From assembly GCA_964505325.1 (NCBI GenBank), contig CAZDHT010000236.1:1-8705 (forward strand): DNA of 8,705 nucleotides, in the 5' to 3' direction. Positions 1 to 7,288 of the stretch are shown here, in pieces. Source of the DNA: CAZDHT01 sp964505325 (lineage in GTDB: Bacteria; Planctomycetota; PUPC01). The notes under the pieces were generated by a model that worked only from the letters and a program-made list of their open reading frames with translations, was not told where the DNA came from and searched no databases. A program made the position numbers and the translations under genes. The number at the start of each line of letters is the position of its first letter. The stretch's first letter is position 1.

Positions 1-2523
1 TTCGGCATCGATCCCCACTTTCCACCTCGAGTTGTCGGGGGCAATCAGTTCGGCGTGGTCCTCCTTGCCGATCTGCTCGGACCACGGCCGCTGGGGTGAC
101 AGCCGCTCCTTCGGCACAACCTCCTTGGGCTGGTTCCGGCTGGACCAGTACAGGGCCACGTGGGCAATCCCGGTGTACTCGATGAATTCCAGCCGGACGT
201 CGTATCGCCGGTTGGCCTCGAGATCGATTGTCGCAGTTCGGTTGCTGTAGTAGCCGGTCACCCGCGCCATGCCGGGGATCACCAGCTTGCCATCGATCCA
301 CAGCCGAGTGTCATCGGTATGGTGCAGGGTGAAGGTATAGGCTTCGCTGTAGCGCGGGACGATGGACCCGGTCCAACGCACCGAGAAGTAATCATGGGGC
401 ATGCCGGGGGCCGGGTCAGCAGGCCAACTGAGCTTAACAACGGGATCGACGCGGGTCAGCTTGAAGTTGCGAAAGTCCTTGCCCACGTAGTAGTCGCCGC
501 GCAAGCCGCCGCCTTTGGCCGGCGCGTCGCTCTGCGCCTCGTCGATCAGCGGCAGATCGATTTCGCTGACCGGCTCGAAGTTCCAGTTCATCCTCGCGGG
601 CCTGACCAGGTAGTACACCATCTCGTGCACGAGGGGGACGAACGATTGCAGGGTGGGCAGATTGCCGCCCCGGTTGTCGAGTGAGACAGCCGTCATAAAG
701 ACCCTGCCCTGGCCGAGTCTCCGCTCGACGAGCAGCGGGTCGCCCGTGTTCAGCACGCCGCAAGAGTTCGCCGCACCGTCTCCCTCGTCCACCTGGAGCC
801 GCCAGTACGCGGTGAAGCTGGCCAGGTCCATGTCGCTCTTGTCCTTCTCGGCCAGTTTTTCGAGCGCCTTGTGGCTGAAGGTGCTGACGGCGGGCCTGGC
901 GGAGCGGTCCACGTCGGTGTAGACTTTCCGCTCGCCCAGCCGGGCGGGAGCGACCGGCACGCCCCGTGCGCCCTGCCAGTCGTTGTAAAAGCCGGGCACG
1001 GCGCGATCCCCCAGTGCGATCAGGAGCCCGCCGCCCGCCTCGACGAAGTCGGAGAGCTTGTCGGCAATCTCCGCCGGCAGTTGCGGGACGTTCGCCAGGA
1101 TGACCACGCCGTACGCGTCGAAATTCTCTCGGCCGGTCATGTCCGGAGCATCCAAGACCTCCGTCTCGACCAGCACTCCGTACTTCTCTTTCCTGGGCGG
1201 CGTGCCGTCGGGCGCCGGCCGCTCGACGTCTGAGCGCGGGTCGAGGGCGATGTCGATGTACGCCGAGGCGCGGTCAAGCGGCCGCGGCGCCGGGTTCCCA
1301 TCAATGATGAGGACGGGCAGCCGGTCAACGGTCTTAAAGACGCGGGCGCAGTTGTCGTCGGCGGGCAGATCGTCATTCACCACGGCAAACGCCTGTGCGA
1401 CGTGCAGGCCGCCCCGCGTGAACCGGTGCGAGAACTTGACGGTCTCTGCGGAGCCGGCGTCGAGCTCCCCCACCGCCTTGGTTTGAACGAGCTCCCCGTC
1501 GATCTCCAACTTGACGTCGAACGGGCTGAGCGGCTCGAAGCCCGTGTTCTCCACCCGGACGTCGATTCTGACGGGCCGGTCGGAGCCGATGACGTCCCGG
1601 TCGAGCTTGAGGTCCGCGATGGCCGCGTTGCGGAAATCTGTCGGCAGCGGCAGCGTGCGGCAGACCAGTTTCGGCGGCGTGGACAGGTCCTTGAGGGTTC
1701 CGGCGAGGAACTCCCACCGCACCCGATTGTCGGTGTCCCAGCCCACGTTCTGGCCATCGGTAATGAACACAATCTTCTTCGAGGGGTTCTGGCCCTCGAC
1801 CAGTGTAATGGCCGCTGCGCTGAGAGCATCCAACACCGCCATCGAGCCGCGGGTCGGCTTGAGCTCGTTCAGGATTCGTTTGACCTCCTCCCGCTCGACG
1901 ATGGGCACGGGCGTTTTCACCTGAGGCGCCGGCCCCGCCACGATGATGCTCACGGCGTCGGCCTGGCCCACGGTCTCCAGGACGGAGCGTGCCTCGTCGA
2001 CCGCCCGCTCGAAGTTGGTCTTGCCGTCGACGATCAAGGTCATAGACGCCGAGCCATCGATGACGATGGCCACGTCTTGTTCGCCTCCGGCGCCCACCCA
2101 GCGCCGGAGCTGGAGCCAGCGCTCCGCCGCGGCCGCGACCGTCGCCAGCAGGATCAGCGCGAGCGCGGTGCCGTACAGCGTCCAACGCCAGTCCCGGCGA
2201 TGCCACACCGCCGTGCCCACGCCGAACGCAATCGCGGCCAGCAGCAGTGCGGGCAGCAGGATCACCCAGGGTACCTGGGACCCGGGCGGGATAAACGGGC
2301 GGGCCATGGCCAGCGCCACCAGCGCGAGGAGCAGACACCGCAGCCCCAGCAGGAGGATCTCCTCGATCAGCATGCGGCGGTTTCGGTTGACCAGCGAGCC
2401 GAGCAGGAATTCCATCGCTCCCCAGTCGACGATCTGGGCTTTCCGGCGGTTCAGCAGGTGAATGATGATCGGGATGGCAATCGCCGACAGCCCGATCAAC
2501 ATGCCCCACTTGAAAAACGTCAT
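1..2523 (-). CDS. BatA-like membrane protein with VWA and PA14 domains (3' end outside window)
   Basis: The frame is open from ATG 2523 to the window edge (841 codons visible, no stop). The N-terminus reads MTFFKWGMLIGLSAIAIPII and continues HLLNRRKAQIVDWGAMEFLL, the typical BatA/aerotolerance-regulator start. Hydrophobic segments lie at about residues 6-22, 59-80, 88-110 and 117-138. A VWA domain follows at about 150-330 with an intact MIDAS motif DGSAS (D156). Residues about 302-383 resemble a CARDB/Ig-like domain (IADLKLDRDVIGSDRPVRID). Residues about 400-510 have the class I glutamine-amidotransferase-like fold seen in these proteins (VLIIDGNP, then GVVILANVPQLPAEIADKL). Residues about 672-800 are a convincing PA14 domain (GLRGDYYVGKDF, then DDTRLWIDGKLVIPGM). 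It is the third gene of the MoxR-DUF58 operon, so it probably acts at the membrane with the MoxR ATPase. Upstream is only a weak GGTG ribosome-binding site. The PA14 insertion suggests binding of a glycan or other extracytoplasmic ligand; this is inferred. Confidence 0.88.
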   Translation of the reverse strand, partial: MTFFKWGMLIGLSAIAIPIIIHLLNRRKAQIVDWGAMEFLLGSLVNRNRRMLIEEILLLGLRCLLLALVALAMARPFIPPGSQVPWVILLPALLLAAIAFGVGTAVWHRRDWRWTLYGTALALILLATVAAAAERWLQLRRWVGAGGEQDVAIVIDGSASMTLIVDGKTNFERAVDEARSVLETVGQADAVSIIVAGPAPQVKTPVPIVEREEVKRILNELKPTRGSMAVLDALSAAAITLVEGQNPSKKIVFITDGQNVGWDTDNRVRWEFLAGTLKDLSTPPKLVCRTLPLPTDFRNAAIADLKLDRDVIGSDRPVRIDVRVENTGFEPLSPFDVKLEIDGELVQTKAVGELDAGSAETVKFSHRFTRGGLHVAQAFAVVNDDLPADDNCARVFKTVDRLPVLIIDGNPAPRPLDRASAYIDIALDPRSDVERPAPDGTPPRKEKYGVLVETEVLDAPDMTGRENFDAYGVVILANVPQLPAEIADKLSDFVEAGGGLLIALGDRAVPGFYNDWQGARGVPVAPARLGERKVYTDVDRSARPAVSTFSHKALEKLAEKDKSDMDLASFTAYWRLQVDEGDGAANSCGVLNTGDPLLVERRLGQGRVFMTAVSLDNRGGNLPTLQSFVPLVHEMVYYLVRPARMNWNFEPVSEIDLPLIDEAQSDAPAKGGGLRGDYYVGKDFRNFKLTRVDPVVKLSWPADPAPGMPHDYFSVRWTGSIVPRYSEAYTFTLHHTDDTRLWIDGKLVIPGMARVTGYYSNRTATIDLEANRRYDVRLEFIEYTGIAHVALYWSSRNQPKEVVPKERLSPQRPWSEQIGKEDHAELIAPDNSRWKVGIDAE

Positions 2524-2540
2524 ATCGCTTTCACCGTGCA

Positions 2541-2622
2541 AAAGGTGTCATGGACGCGTTTCCGGACCGCAACTCAGGATTGGATCACACCGCAACGCCC
2601 CAAAAAGGGTCCTGACACATTT
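2541..2622. repeat. REP-like imperfect inverted repeat between two operon genes
   Basis: In the 108-base gap between the DUF58 and BatA-like genes, 2541-2557 (aaaggtgtcatggacgc) is an imperfect inverted copy of 2607-2622, whose reverse complement reads AAATGTGTCAGGACCC. The shared core is GTGTCA followed by GGAC, with one inserted base in the left arm. The roughly 50 bases between the arms show no coding potential. The right arm lies about ten bases beyond the DUF58 stop. Paired GTGTCAGGACC-type arms remind me of REP/BIME elements mobilised by RAYT (Y1) transposases. No transposase is in the window, so that identity is inferred. Confidence 0.4.
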
Positions 2623-2631
2623 CTTGCCACA

Positions 2632-3576
2632 CTATCTCTTCACGCGCTCCTGGCGGCTGGCGACGTAGTTGGACAGGGCCAAGTCGAAACTCTGGCTGGT
2701 GCACATCGGAACGTAGTCGATGCTCATCCGGCCGCAGCCCATCTCAAGGCGCCGGACGAACTCGCGGACCCGGTCCAGGTACTCCGCCCGGATCGATCGC
2801 GGATCGAGATGAAGGTTGTGACCGCGCACCTCCAGGTCCCGGAAGTTGGTCCATTTGCCGAACGGAAAGGTCAGCTCCTCCTCCGCCAACACATGCAGCA
2901 CCATCACCTCGTGCTTGCGGTAACGGAAATGGTGTAGCGCCGAGAGGATCTCCTTCAGGTCGCCAAACAGGTCACTGATGATGATGACCAGCCCGCGCCG
3001 GTGGATTCGCTCCGCGATGTCGTGAAAGATCGGCGCCAGGCCCGTCTCCTTGCCCGGAGCGGTGTCGTACAGCTCCCGAAGGATCACCCGGAGGTGACTG
3101 GTCCGGCTCCGCGCGGGAATGTATCGGCGGACCTCCGTGTCCATCGTGACCAGCCCGACGGCGTCCTGCTGCTCGATCATCAAGTAGGCCAACGACGCGG
3201 CGAGGAACTGGCCGTACTGGAACTTGGAGACGGGCTGGTCGCTGAACGGCGCCGCGTGCTGGCCGGTGTACTTCATCGAGCCGGAGGCATCGAGCAGGAT
3301 GGTCCCCCGCAGGTTGGTCTCTTCAATGTACTGCTTGACGTAGTAGCGGTCGCTCTTGGCATAGACGCGCCAGTCGAGATCCCGGATGTTGTCCCCGGGA
3401 ACGTACTGGCGATGCTCCGCGAACTCGACCGAGAAGCCCTTGAACGGGCTCTTGTGATGCCCGCTGATGAACCCCTCAACCACCCCGCGAGCAAGCAGTT
3501 CCAGCCGCGCCAGCTTCTCCAGCGCGGACGGCGGGAGGAGTCGCATGTACTCCGGTTGGCTGGAAAGCTCGCTCAT
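2632..3576 (-). CDS. DUF58 family protein (VWA-like), partner of MoxR ATPase
   Basis: This 314-residue protein carries the DUF58 signature GDNIRDLDWRVYAKSDRYYV at residues 61-80, continuing KQYIEETN. It also has a VWA-like core with a complete MIDAS motif, DASGSM at 96-101, and a second acidic element, IIISDLFGD at 198-206. I see no signal peptide or membrane span, so it is probably cytosolic or peripheral. DUF58 proteins almost always sit beside a MoxR AAA+ ATPase and VWA membrane proteins, and that is the case here: the MoxR gene ends 42 bases upstream and the BatA-like gene begins 108 bases downstream. It is probably a metal-dependent adaptor or substrate of the ATPase. No clear Shine-Dalgarno precedes ATG 3576. 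An in-frame ATG at 3546 has GGAG only three bases ahead, too close to be better, so the longer start is kept. The length is normal for the family. Confidence 0.9.
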   Translation of the reverse strand: MSELSSQPEYMRLLPPSALEKLARLELLARGVVEGFISGHHKSPFKGFSVEFAEHRQYVPGDNIRDLDWRVYAKSDRYYVKQYIEETNLRGTILLDASGSMKYTGQHAAPFSDQPVSKFQYGQFLAASLAYLMIEQQDAVGLVTMDTEVRRYIPARSRTSHLRVILRELYDTAPGKETGLAPIFHDIAERIHRRGLVIIISDLFGDLKEILSALHHFRYRKHEVMVLHVLAEEELTFPFGKWTNFRDLEVRGHNLHLDPRSIRAEYLDRVREFVRRLEMGCGRMSIDYVPMCTSQSFDLALSNYVASRQERVKR

Positions 3577-3618
3577 GCTAGAGGACTACCCGTGCGGGCT
3601 GCGTCCCGTGGCCGGCTT

Positions 3619-4680
<1,062 letters not shown>

Positions 4681-4766
4681 GAGGTCAGCCTCCGTGCATG
4701 TACGCGGATTCTTCCGAAGCCCACCGGAACATGATCGTTGGCCGGGAGGTGAGCCCTAATCCCATA

Positions 4767-4794
4767 AGTATACGTGGAACCATAGGAAATACAA
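4767..4794 (-). promoter_or_regulatory. Predicted sigma70 promoter of the MoxR operon
   Basis: On the minus strand TTGTAT (4794-4789) and TATACT (4772-4767) are 16 bases apart. The -10 box matches consensus at five of six positions and the -35 box at three of six. It is the best promoter-like pair between the MoxR start and the divergent plus-strand promoter, and would give a leader of about 80 bases. Confidence 0.5.
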
Positions 4795-4933
4795 GCATTC
4801 ATGCCGGCTAATTTGGGACGAGGGGCGAGACCCTGTAACCCGTGCCGCACCCGGCGCCCTCCCCGCTCCGAACCCACCGGGCGCTGGATCGGTGCCTCAC
4901 CCGTTCACCCACCACAGGGTTTCATCAAACGAC

Positions 4934-4962
4934 TTGACAAATGCGGTTTTTGAGGGTATAGT
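4934..4962 (+). promoter_or_regulatory. Strong sigma70 promoter of the secretion ATPase gene
   Basis: TTGACA at 4934-4939 and TATAGT at 4957-4962 are separated by 17 bases: a perfect -35, a five-of-six -10 and ideal spacing. The predicted transcription start is near 4969, giving a leader of about 80 bases before ATG 5049. It is divergent from the MoxR promoter, and the -35 boxes are about 140 bases apart. The rest of the 368-base intergenic region (4681-5048) shows no other gene or convincing operator. Confidence 0.75.
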
Positions 4963-5034
4963 AGCTTTAGAGACCGAATCGATTATTGCGTGTGTTCCGC
5001 TTGTTCGGTGTTTACAAGGCCCAGTCTGGCACTG

Positions 5035-5041
5035 TAAGGAG
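5035..5041 (+). promoter_or_regulatory. Shine-Dalgarno that sets the ATPase start
   Basis: TAAGGAG sits 7 bases before ATG 5049. The frame is open further upstream to TTG 4986, but that codon has no ribosome-binding site, so 5049 is preferred. Confidence 0.8.
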
Positions 5042-5048
5042 TTGGCTC

Positions 5049-6593
5049 ATGGCACACAAAGACAAGCCCACGCGTGCCCAAGCCGGGGACGGCGGCCCCC
5101 CAATGGAACTCGTCGGGACGACCGAGGCGGCCCGGATTCTTGGGGTGACCCCCTCGACCCTCCGGCGCTGGATCCGCGAGGGACGGATCGAGAGCCGGCG
5201 GGTGGGCAAGAAATGGCGCGTCCGCCGCAGCGACCTGGGCAAGGTCGTCCAGGTCCGCGAGGCGGGACCCGTTGCTCCCCCCGTCGCACCGGCGGTCGCC
5301 CGGAAGTCCGAGGAGGCGATCGACGCCCTGCTGAAAAAGATCGGGCTCACGAAGAGCCAGATCACAAAGCTCACCACGGGCGTCGAATCCGAGGTGTCCG
5401 CGCGTCTGGATGACAGCGATCCCGAGGCGCGGCGACTGCTGGCCAAGTATCTGCTGTACGCGGTGCACGCCGTGTCGAGCGACCTGCACGTGGAGCCGAT
5501 GGCCGGCTCCGTCAAGGTCCGTTTCCGGGTGGATGGCTGCCTGTACGAGGCGCCCCCCCTCCCCCGCGAGCTGGCGCGGCCGCTGCTCGACGAGATCATG
5601 CGCTGGTCCGGCCTCAGCCTCAGCGAACGGCGCCGGCCGCAGGATGGCCGGTTCCTCCTCGAAGTCGGAGGCCGAGACATCGATTTCCGAATCAGCACAA
5701 TGCCCACCATTCATGGGAACGTCGCCGCGATGCGCCTGCTCGACCGGCGGGTGATGCTGACGCCCATCGACCGACTGGGCTTCGAACCCGAGCAGCTCGA
5801 ACGCTACCGGGACATCATTCACCGGCCCAACGGCCTGATCCTGGTCGCCGGCCCCACGGGAACCGGCAAGACCACCACCCTCTACGCCTCGCTGTCCGAA
5901 CTGAACGATCCGAGCCGGAAAATCCTGACGGCGGAAGATCCGGTCGAGTACGCTCTGGACGGAATAGACCAGAGCCCGATCGACGAGTCCATCGGCTTTG
6001 GATTCGGCCAGGCCGCTCGGTCGATGCTCCGCCAGGCGCCCAACATCATGTTCATCGGCGAGATCAGAGGCACGGAGACCGGGCAATTGCTCTGCCAAGC
6101 CGCCCTCACCGGTCATCTGGTCTTCTCGACGCTCCACACGGGCGACGCCGTGAGCGCCATCACTCGCCTGCTCGACATCGGCGTCAAGCCCGTGCTGCTG
6201 AGCAGCGCTCTCCTGTGCGTCGTGGCGCAGCGCCTCGTCCGCCTCATCTGTCCGCACTGCAAGACGCAGCATCGCCCCAAAGCCGGCGACCTAGACGTGC
6301 TGGGCCTGAAGGGCAAGGACCGCCGGCGGACGTTCTACCACGGAAAGGGATGCAAGCGCTGCAACCTGACCGGCTACCGCGGGCGCACGGCGATCTACGA
6401 ACTGCTCGAGCTCGGCCGTGAGGTGGGGGCCGCGATCATGAACCAGCAGCGCGGCCGGCTGCTCGACGCCGCTCGGTCCGCCGGGTACCGGCCCATGCGC
6501 GAGGTGGCGTTGGACAAGCTCTTCCGCGGCGAGACCACCATCGAGGAAGTCGTGCGCGAGACCTGCATCCCCGACCGCGCCCGGATGATCTGA
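5049..6593 (+). CDS. GspE/PilB-type secretion ATPase with N-terminal excisionase-like HTH
   Basis: This 514-residue protein is an assembly ATPase of the type II secretion/type IV pilus family. Visible elements are SSDLHVEP at 143-150, the arginine-rich MPTIHGNVAAMRLLDRR region at 218-234, Walker A GPTGTGKT at 268-275, the Asp-box region AEDPVEY at 295-301, Walker B IMFIGEIRG at 333-341, the His box TGHLVFSTLHTGD at 354-366, and a tetracysteine zinc site (C401, C404, C435, C438). The tetracysteine favours GspE/PilB over PilT. The usual N-terminal MshEN/N1 domain is not seen. Residues 19-67 are instead an excisionase/MerR-type helix-turn-helix (TTEAARILGVTPSTLRRWIR, then RVGKKWRVRRSDL). The enzyme should power filament assembly at the inner membrane; its filament may be built from the Flp-like pilins near the right end. 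It appears monocistronic, from its own promoter, and converges on tRNA-Pro. Whether the HTH binds DNA or is a repurposed protein-interaction module is unknown. Confidence 0.93.
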   Translation: MAHKDKPTRAQAGDGGPPMELVGTTEAARILGVTPSTLRRWIREGRIESRRVGKKWRVRRSDLGKVVQVREAGPVAPPVAPAVARKSEEAIDALLKKIGLTKSQITKLTTGVESEVSARLDDSDPEARRLLAKYLLYAVHAVSSDLHVEPMAGSVKVRFRVDGCLYEAPPLPRELARPLLDEIMRWSGLSLSERRRPQDGRFLLEVGGRDIDFRISTMPTIHGNVAAMRLLDRRVMLTPIDRLGFEPEQLERYRDIIHRPNGLILVAGPTGTGKTTTLYASLSELNDPSRKILTAEDPVEYALDGIDQSPIDESIGFGFGQAARSMLRQAPNIMFIGEIRGTETGQLLCQAALTGHLVFSTLHTGDAVSAITRLLDIGVKPVLLSSALLCVVAQRLVRLICPHCKTQHRPKAGDLDVLGLKGKDRRRTFYHGKGCKRCNLTGYRGRTAIYELLELGREVGAAIMNQQRGRLLDAARSAGYRPMREVALDKLFRGETTIEEVVRETCIPDRARMI

Positions 6594-6632
6594 AGTGGGC
6601 GACCTGCTGGAAAAAGAGCTGTCAGGACTTGA

Positions 6633-6709
<77 letters not shown>

Positions 6710-6742
6710 GCCTCGAAGGCACCGTCGTTGCCACACTACAAG

Positions 6743-6763
6743 CGCGCGTTCCAGAGACGCGCG
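6743..6763 (-). terminator. GC-rich hairpin after the small ribosomal-protein gene
   Basis: CGCGCGT (6743-6749) and ACGCGCG (6757-6763) form a perfect 7-bp stem with a 7-base loop. It lies between the stop of the 29-residue gene and tRNA-Pro. On the minus strand it is followed only by CTTGT, so it is at best a weak terminator. It could instead be an mRNA stabilising structure or a processing boundary that frees the tRNA precursor. Confidence 0.4.
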
Positions 6764-6776
6764 TAGGGCCGAATCG

Positions 6777-6866
6777 CTATTTCTTCTTGTGGCGATTGGC
6801 CTTGCGACGCTTGTTGCGCTTGTGCGTGGCGATCTTGCGCTTACGGCGCTTTCTACCGCACGGCAA
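6777..6866 (-). CDS. AURKAIP1/COX24-domain small ribosomal protein (bS22-like)
   Basis: This 29-residue, extremely basic protein starts at TTG 6866 and contains KRRKRKIATHKRNKRRKANR followed by HKKK. That is the pattern of the AURKAIP1/COX24 C-terminal family, which includes very short bacterial proteins of this length. As I understand the family, mycobacterial bS22 and mitochondrial mS38 are related; the assignment here rests on remembered motif similarity, not a search. It probably binds rRNA in the small subunit. The TTG start is supported by AGGAG at 6875-6879 with an 8-base spacer. No ATG or GTG is available in frame before the upstream stop at 6900-6902. The Shine-Dalgarno overlaps the stop codon of the preceding 60-residue gene, so the two are probably translationally coupled. 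The short length and TTG start make it easy for gene callers to miss. Confidence 0.8.
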   Translation of the reverse strand: MPCGRKRRKRKIATHKRNKRRKANRHKKK

Positions 6867-6874
6867 ACGGAATG

Positions 6875-6879
6875 CTCCT
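6875..6879 (-). promoter_or_regulatory. Shine-Dalgarno overlapping the upstream stop codon
   Basis: AGGAG lies 8 bases before TTG 6866 and shares its first two bases with the TAG stop (6880-6878) of the preceding gene. It decides the TTG start and implies coupled translation. Confidence 0.7.
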
Positions 6880-7060
6880 ACTCGTCCTCGCCGGTACTGT
6901 CATCCGACTGGGCATACTTCCCGGCGAGCTCGTCGTCATCGAACAACGGCTCGTCGCCCCAGTCCTCCAAGACAGCATACTGCATGCGCCGACGGGGTTC
7001 AAGTATCAATTTGCGGTAGCGCTCCCGGATGAGCTGAATCCGCGCCTGTTTGGAGTCCAT
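6878..7060 (-). CDS. Small hypothetical protein with basic helix and acidic tail
   Basis: This 60-residue protein does not match a family I recognise. Residues 1-33 are basic and probably helical (DSKQARIQLIRERYRKLILE, then PRRRMQYAVLEDW). Residues 32-60 are strongly acidic, with FDDDELAG and a final SDDSTGEDE. There are no cysteines, membrane spans or signal peptide, so it is probably cytosolic. The start at ATG 7060 has GAGGAG at 7069-7074 with an 8-base spacer, one of the best ribosome-binding sites in the window. It is the first gene of a unit led by a strong promoter and a structured leader, and its stop overlaps the Shine-Dalgarno of the ribosomal-protein gene. A role linked to the ribosome, or as an acidic partner of the very basic downstream protein, is possible but inferred only from position and charge. 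Confidence 0.75.
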   Translation of the reverse strand: MDSKQARIQLIRERYRKLILEPRRRMQYAVLEDWGDEPLFDDDELAGKYAQSDDSTGEDE

Positions 7061-7072
7061 CTCTTTTTCTCC

Positions 7073-7087
7073 TCAATTCAATTCAAT
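7073..7087 (-). repeat. Triple ATTGA repeat beside the Shine-Dalgarno
   Basis: The minus strand carries three tandem ATTGA units, the last running into GAGGAG. They link the three-way junction to the ribosome-binding site of the 60-residue gene. Unit gain or loss would change that spacing. Confidence 0.55.
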
Positions 7088-7096
7088 GTGACTCGA

Positions 7097-7151
7097 CGTG
7101 CCCTGCCGTTCCGGTGGAACGGCACGGCAGCTTTGCTGCCGCTTGGGCACG
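7097..7151 (-). promoter_or_regulatory. Structured 5' leader RNA: perfect three-way junction
   Basis: On the minus-strand transcript, P1 pairs 7151-7145 (CGTGCCC) with 7103-7097 (GGGCACG). P2 pairs 7141-7135 (CGGCAGC) with 7131-7125 (GCTGCCG) around loop AAA. P3 pairs 7124-7116 (TGCCGTTCC) with 7112-7104 (GGAACGGCA) around loop ACC. All 23 pairs are Watson-Crick, P3 directly abuts both P1 and P2, and the only junction linker is AAG (7144-7142). The predicted transcript start is about 7156, so P1 begins near +5. There is no U-run, so it is not an intrinsic terminator. Tandem TGCCG copies in P2 and P3 permit alternative pairings. It ends 22 bases before the Shine-Dalgarno of the 60-residue gene. 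Confidence 0.7.
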
Positions 7152-7162
7152 AAAGAGCGAAC

Positions 7163-7221
7163 AGTTTATGGATTACCTTCGTTCTGTCAACAACTTTTTG
7201 CACGTGTTTTGCGATTTTTTT
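7163..7221 (-). promoter_or_regulatory. Sigma70 promoter with A-tract UP-like element for the small ribosomal-protein unit
   Basis: TTGACA (7190-7185) and TAAACT (7168-7163) are 16 bases apart on the minus strand, a perfect -35 and a four-of-six -10. Immediately upstream are three A-tracts (7195-7199, 7207-7210, 7215-7221) spaced roughly one helical turn apart, as in an UP element or bent DNA. The predicted start is near 7156, placing the three-way junction at the very 5' end of the mRNA. Confidence 0.7.
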
Positions 7222-7251
7222 CGGGGTCCGCGCGGGGGCCTTCGGTCCGCA

Positions 7252-7280
7252 TTGACACCGCTCCCGAGGGGGCCTAGAAT
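7252..7280 (+). promoter_or_regulatory. Consensus sigma70 promoter giving a leaderless methyltransferase mRNA
   Basis: TTGACA (7252-7257) and TAGAAT (7275-7280) have the ideal 17-base spacer. The predicted start, about 7286-7288, is essentially at ATG 7289, so the transcript should lack a 5' leader. It diverges from the small ribosomal-protein promoter, sharing the A/T-rich block at 7189-7221. Confidence 0.75.
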
Positions 7281-7288
7281 GCGGCACA

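Noticed and set aside
1402..2937. Long plus-strand open frame (511 codons) antisense to the BatA-like gene
   Set aside because: Its residues are low-complexity GC-codon shadow (rich in R, H, Q, D), it crosses two minus-strand genes with clear domains, and no family motif or ribosome-binding site is visible.
4855..4883. GCGCCC/GGGCGC inverted repeat in the divergent region as an operator
   Set aside because: Only six pairs in a very GC-rich stretch with a 17-base gap; expected by chance and not placed on either promoter.
4986..5048. Upstream TTG start extending the secretion ATPase by 21 residues
   Set aside because: TTG 4986 has no ribosome-binding site, whereas ATG 5049 has TAAGGAG 7 bases ahead; the extra residues add no conserved sequence.
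4983..6272. Minus-strand open frame (429 codons) antisense to the secretion ATPase
   Set aside because: The plus strand has the full GspE/PilB motif series with promoter and Shine-Dalgarno; the antisense frame is a composition artefact.
6594..6632. Terminator between the converging ATPase and tRNA genes
   Set aside because: The 39 bases contain only an imperfect CCTGCTGG/CTGTCAGG pairing with mismatches, and the T-run on the minus strand is not preceded by a stable stem.
7104..7141. Two adjacent hairpins read as a back-to-back terminator
   Set aside because: Neither strand has a T-run after them, and they lie inside the leader of a downstream minus-strand gene within an enclosing helix, so a structured leader explains them better.
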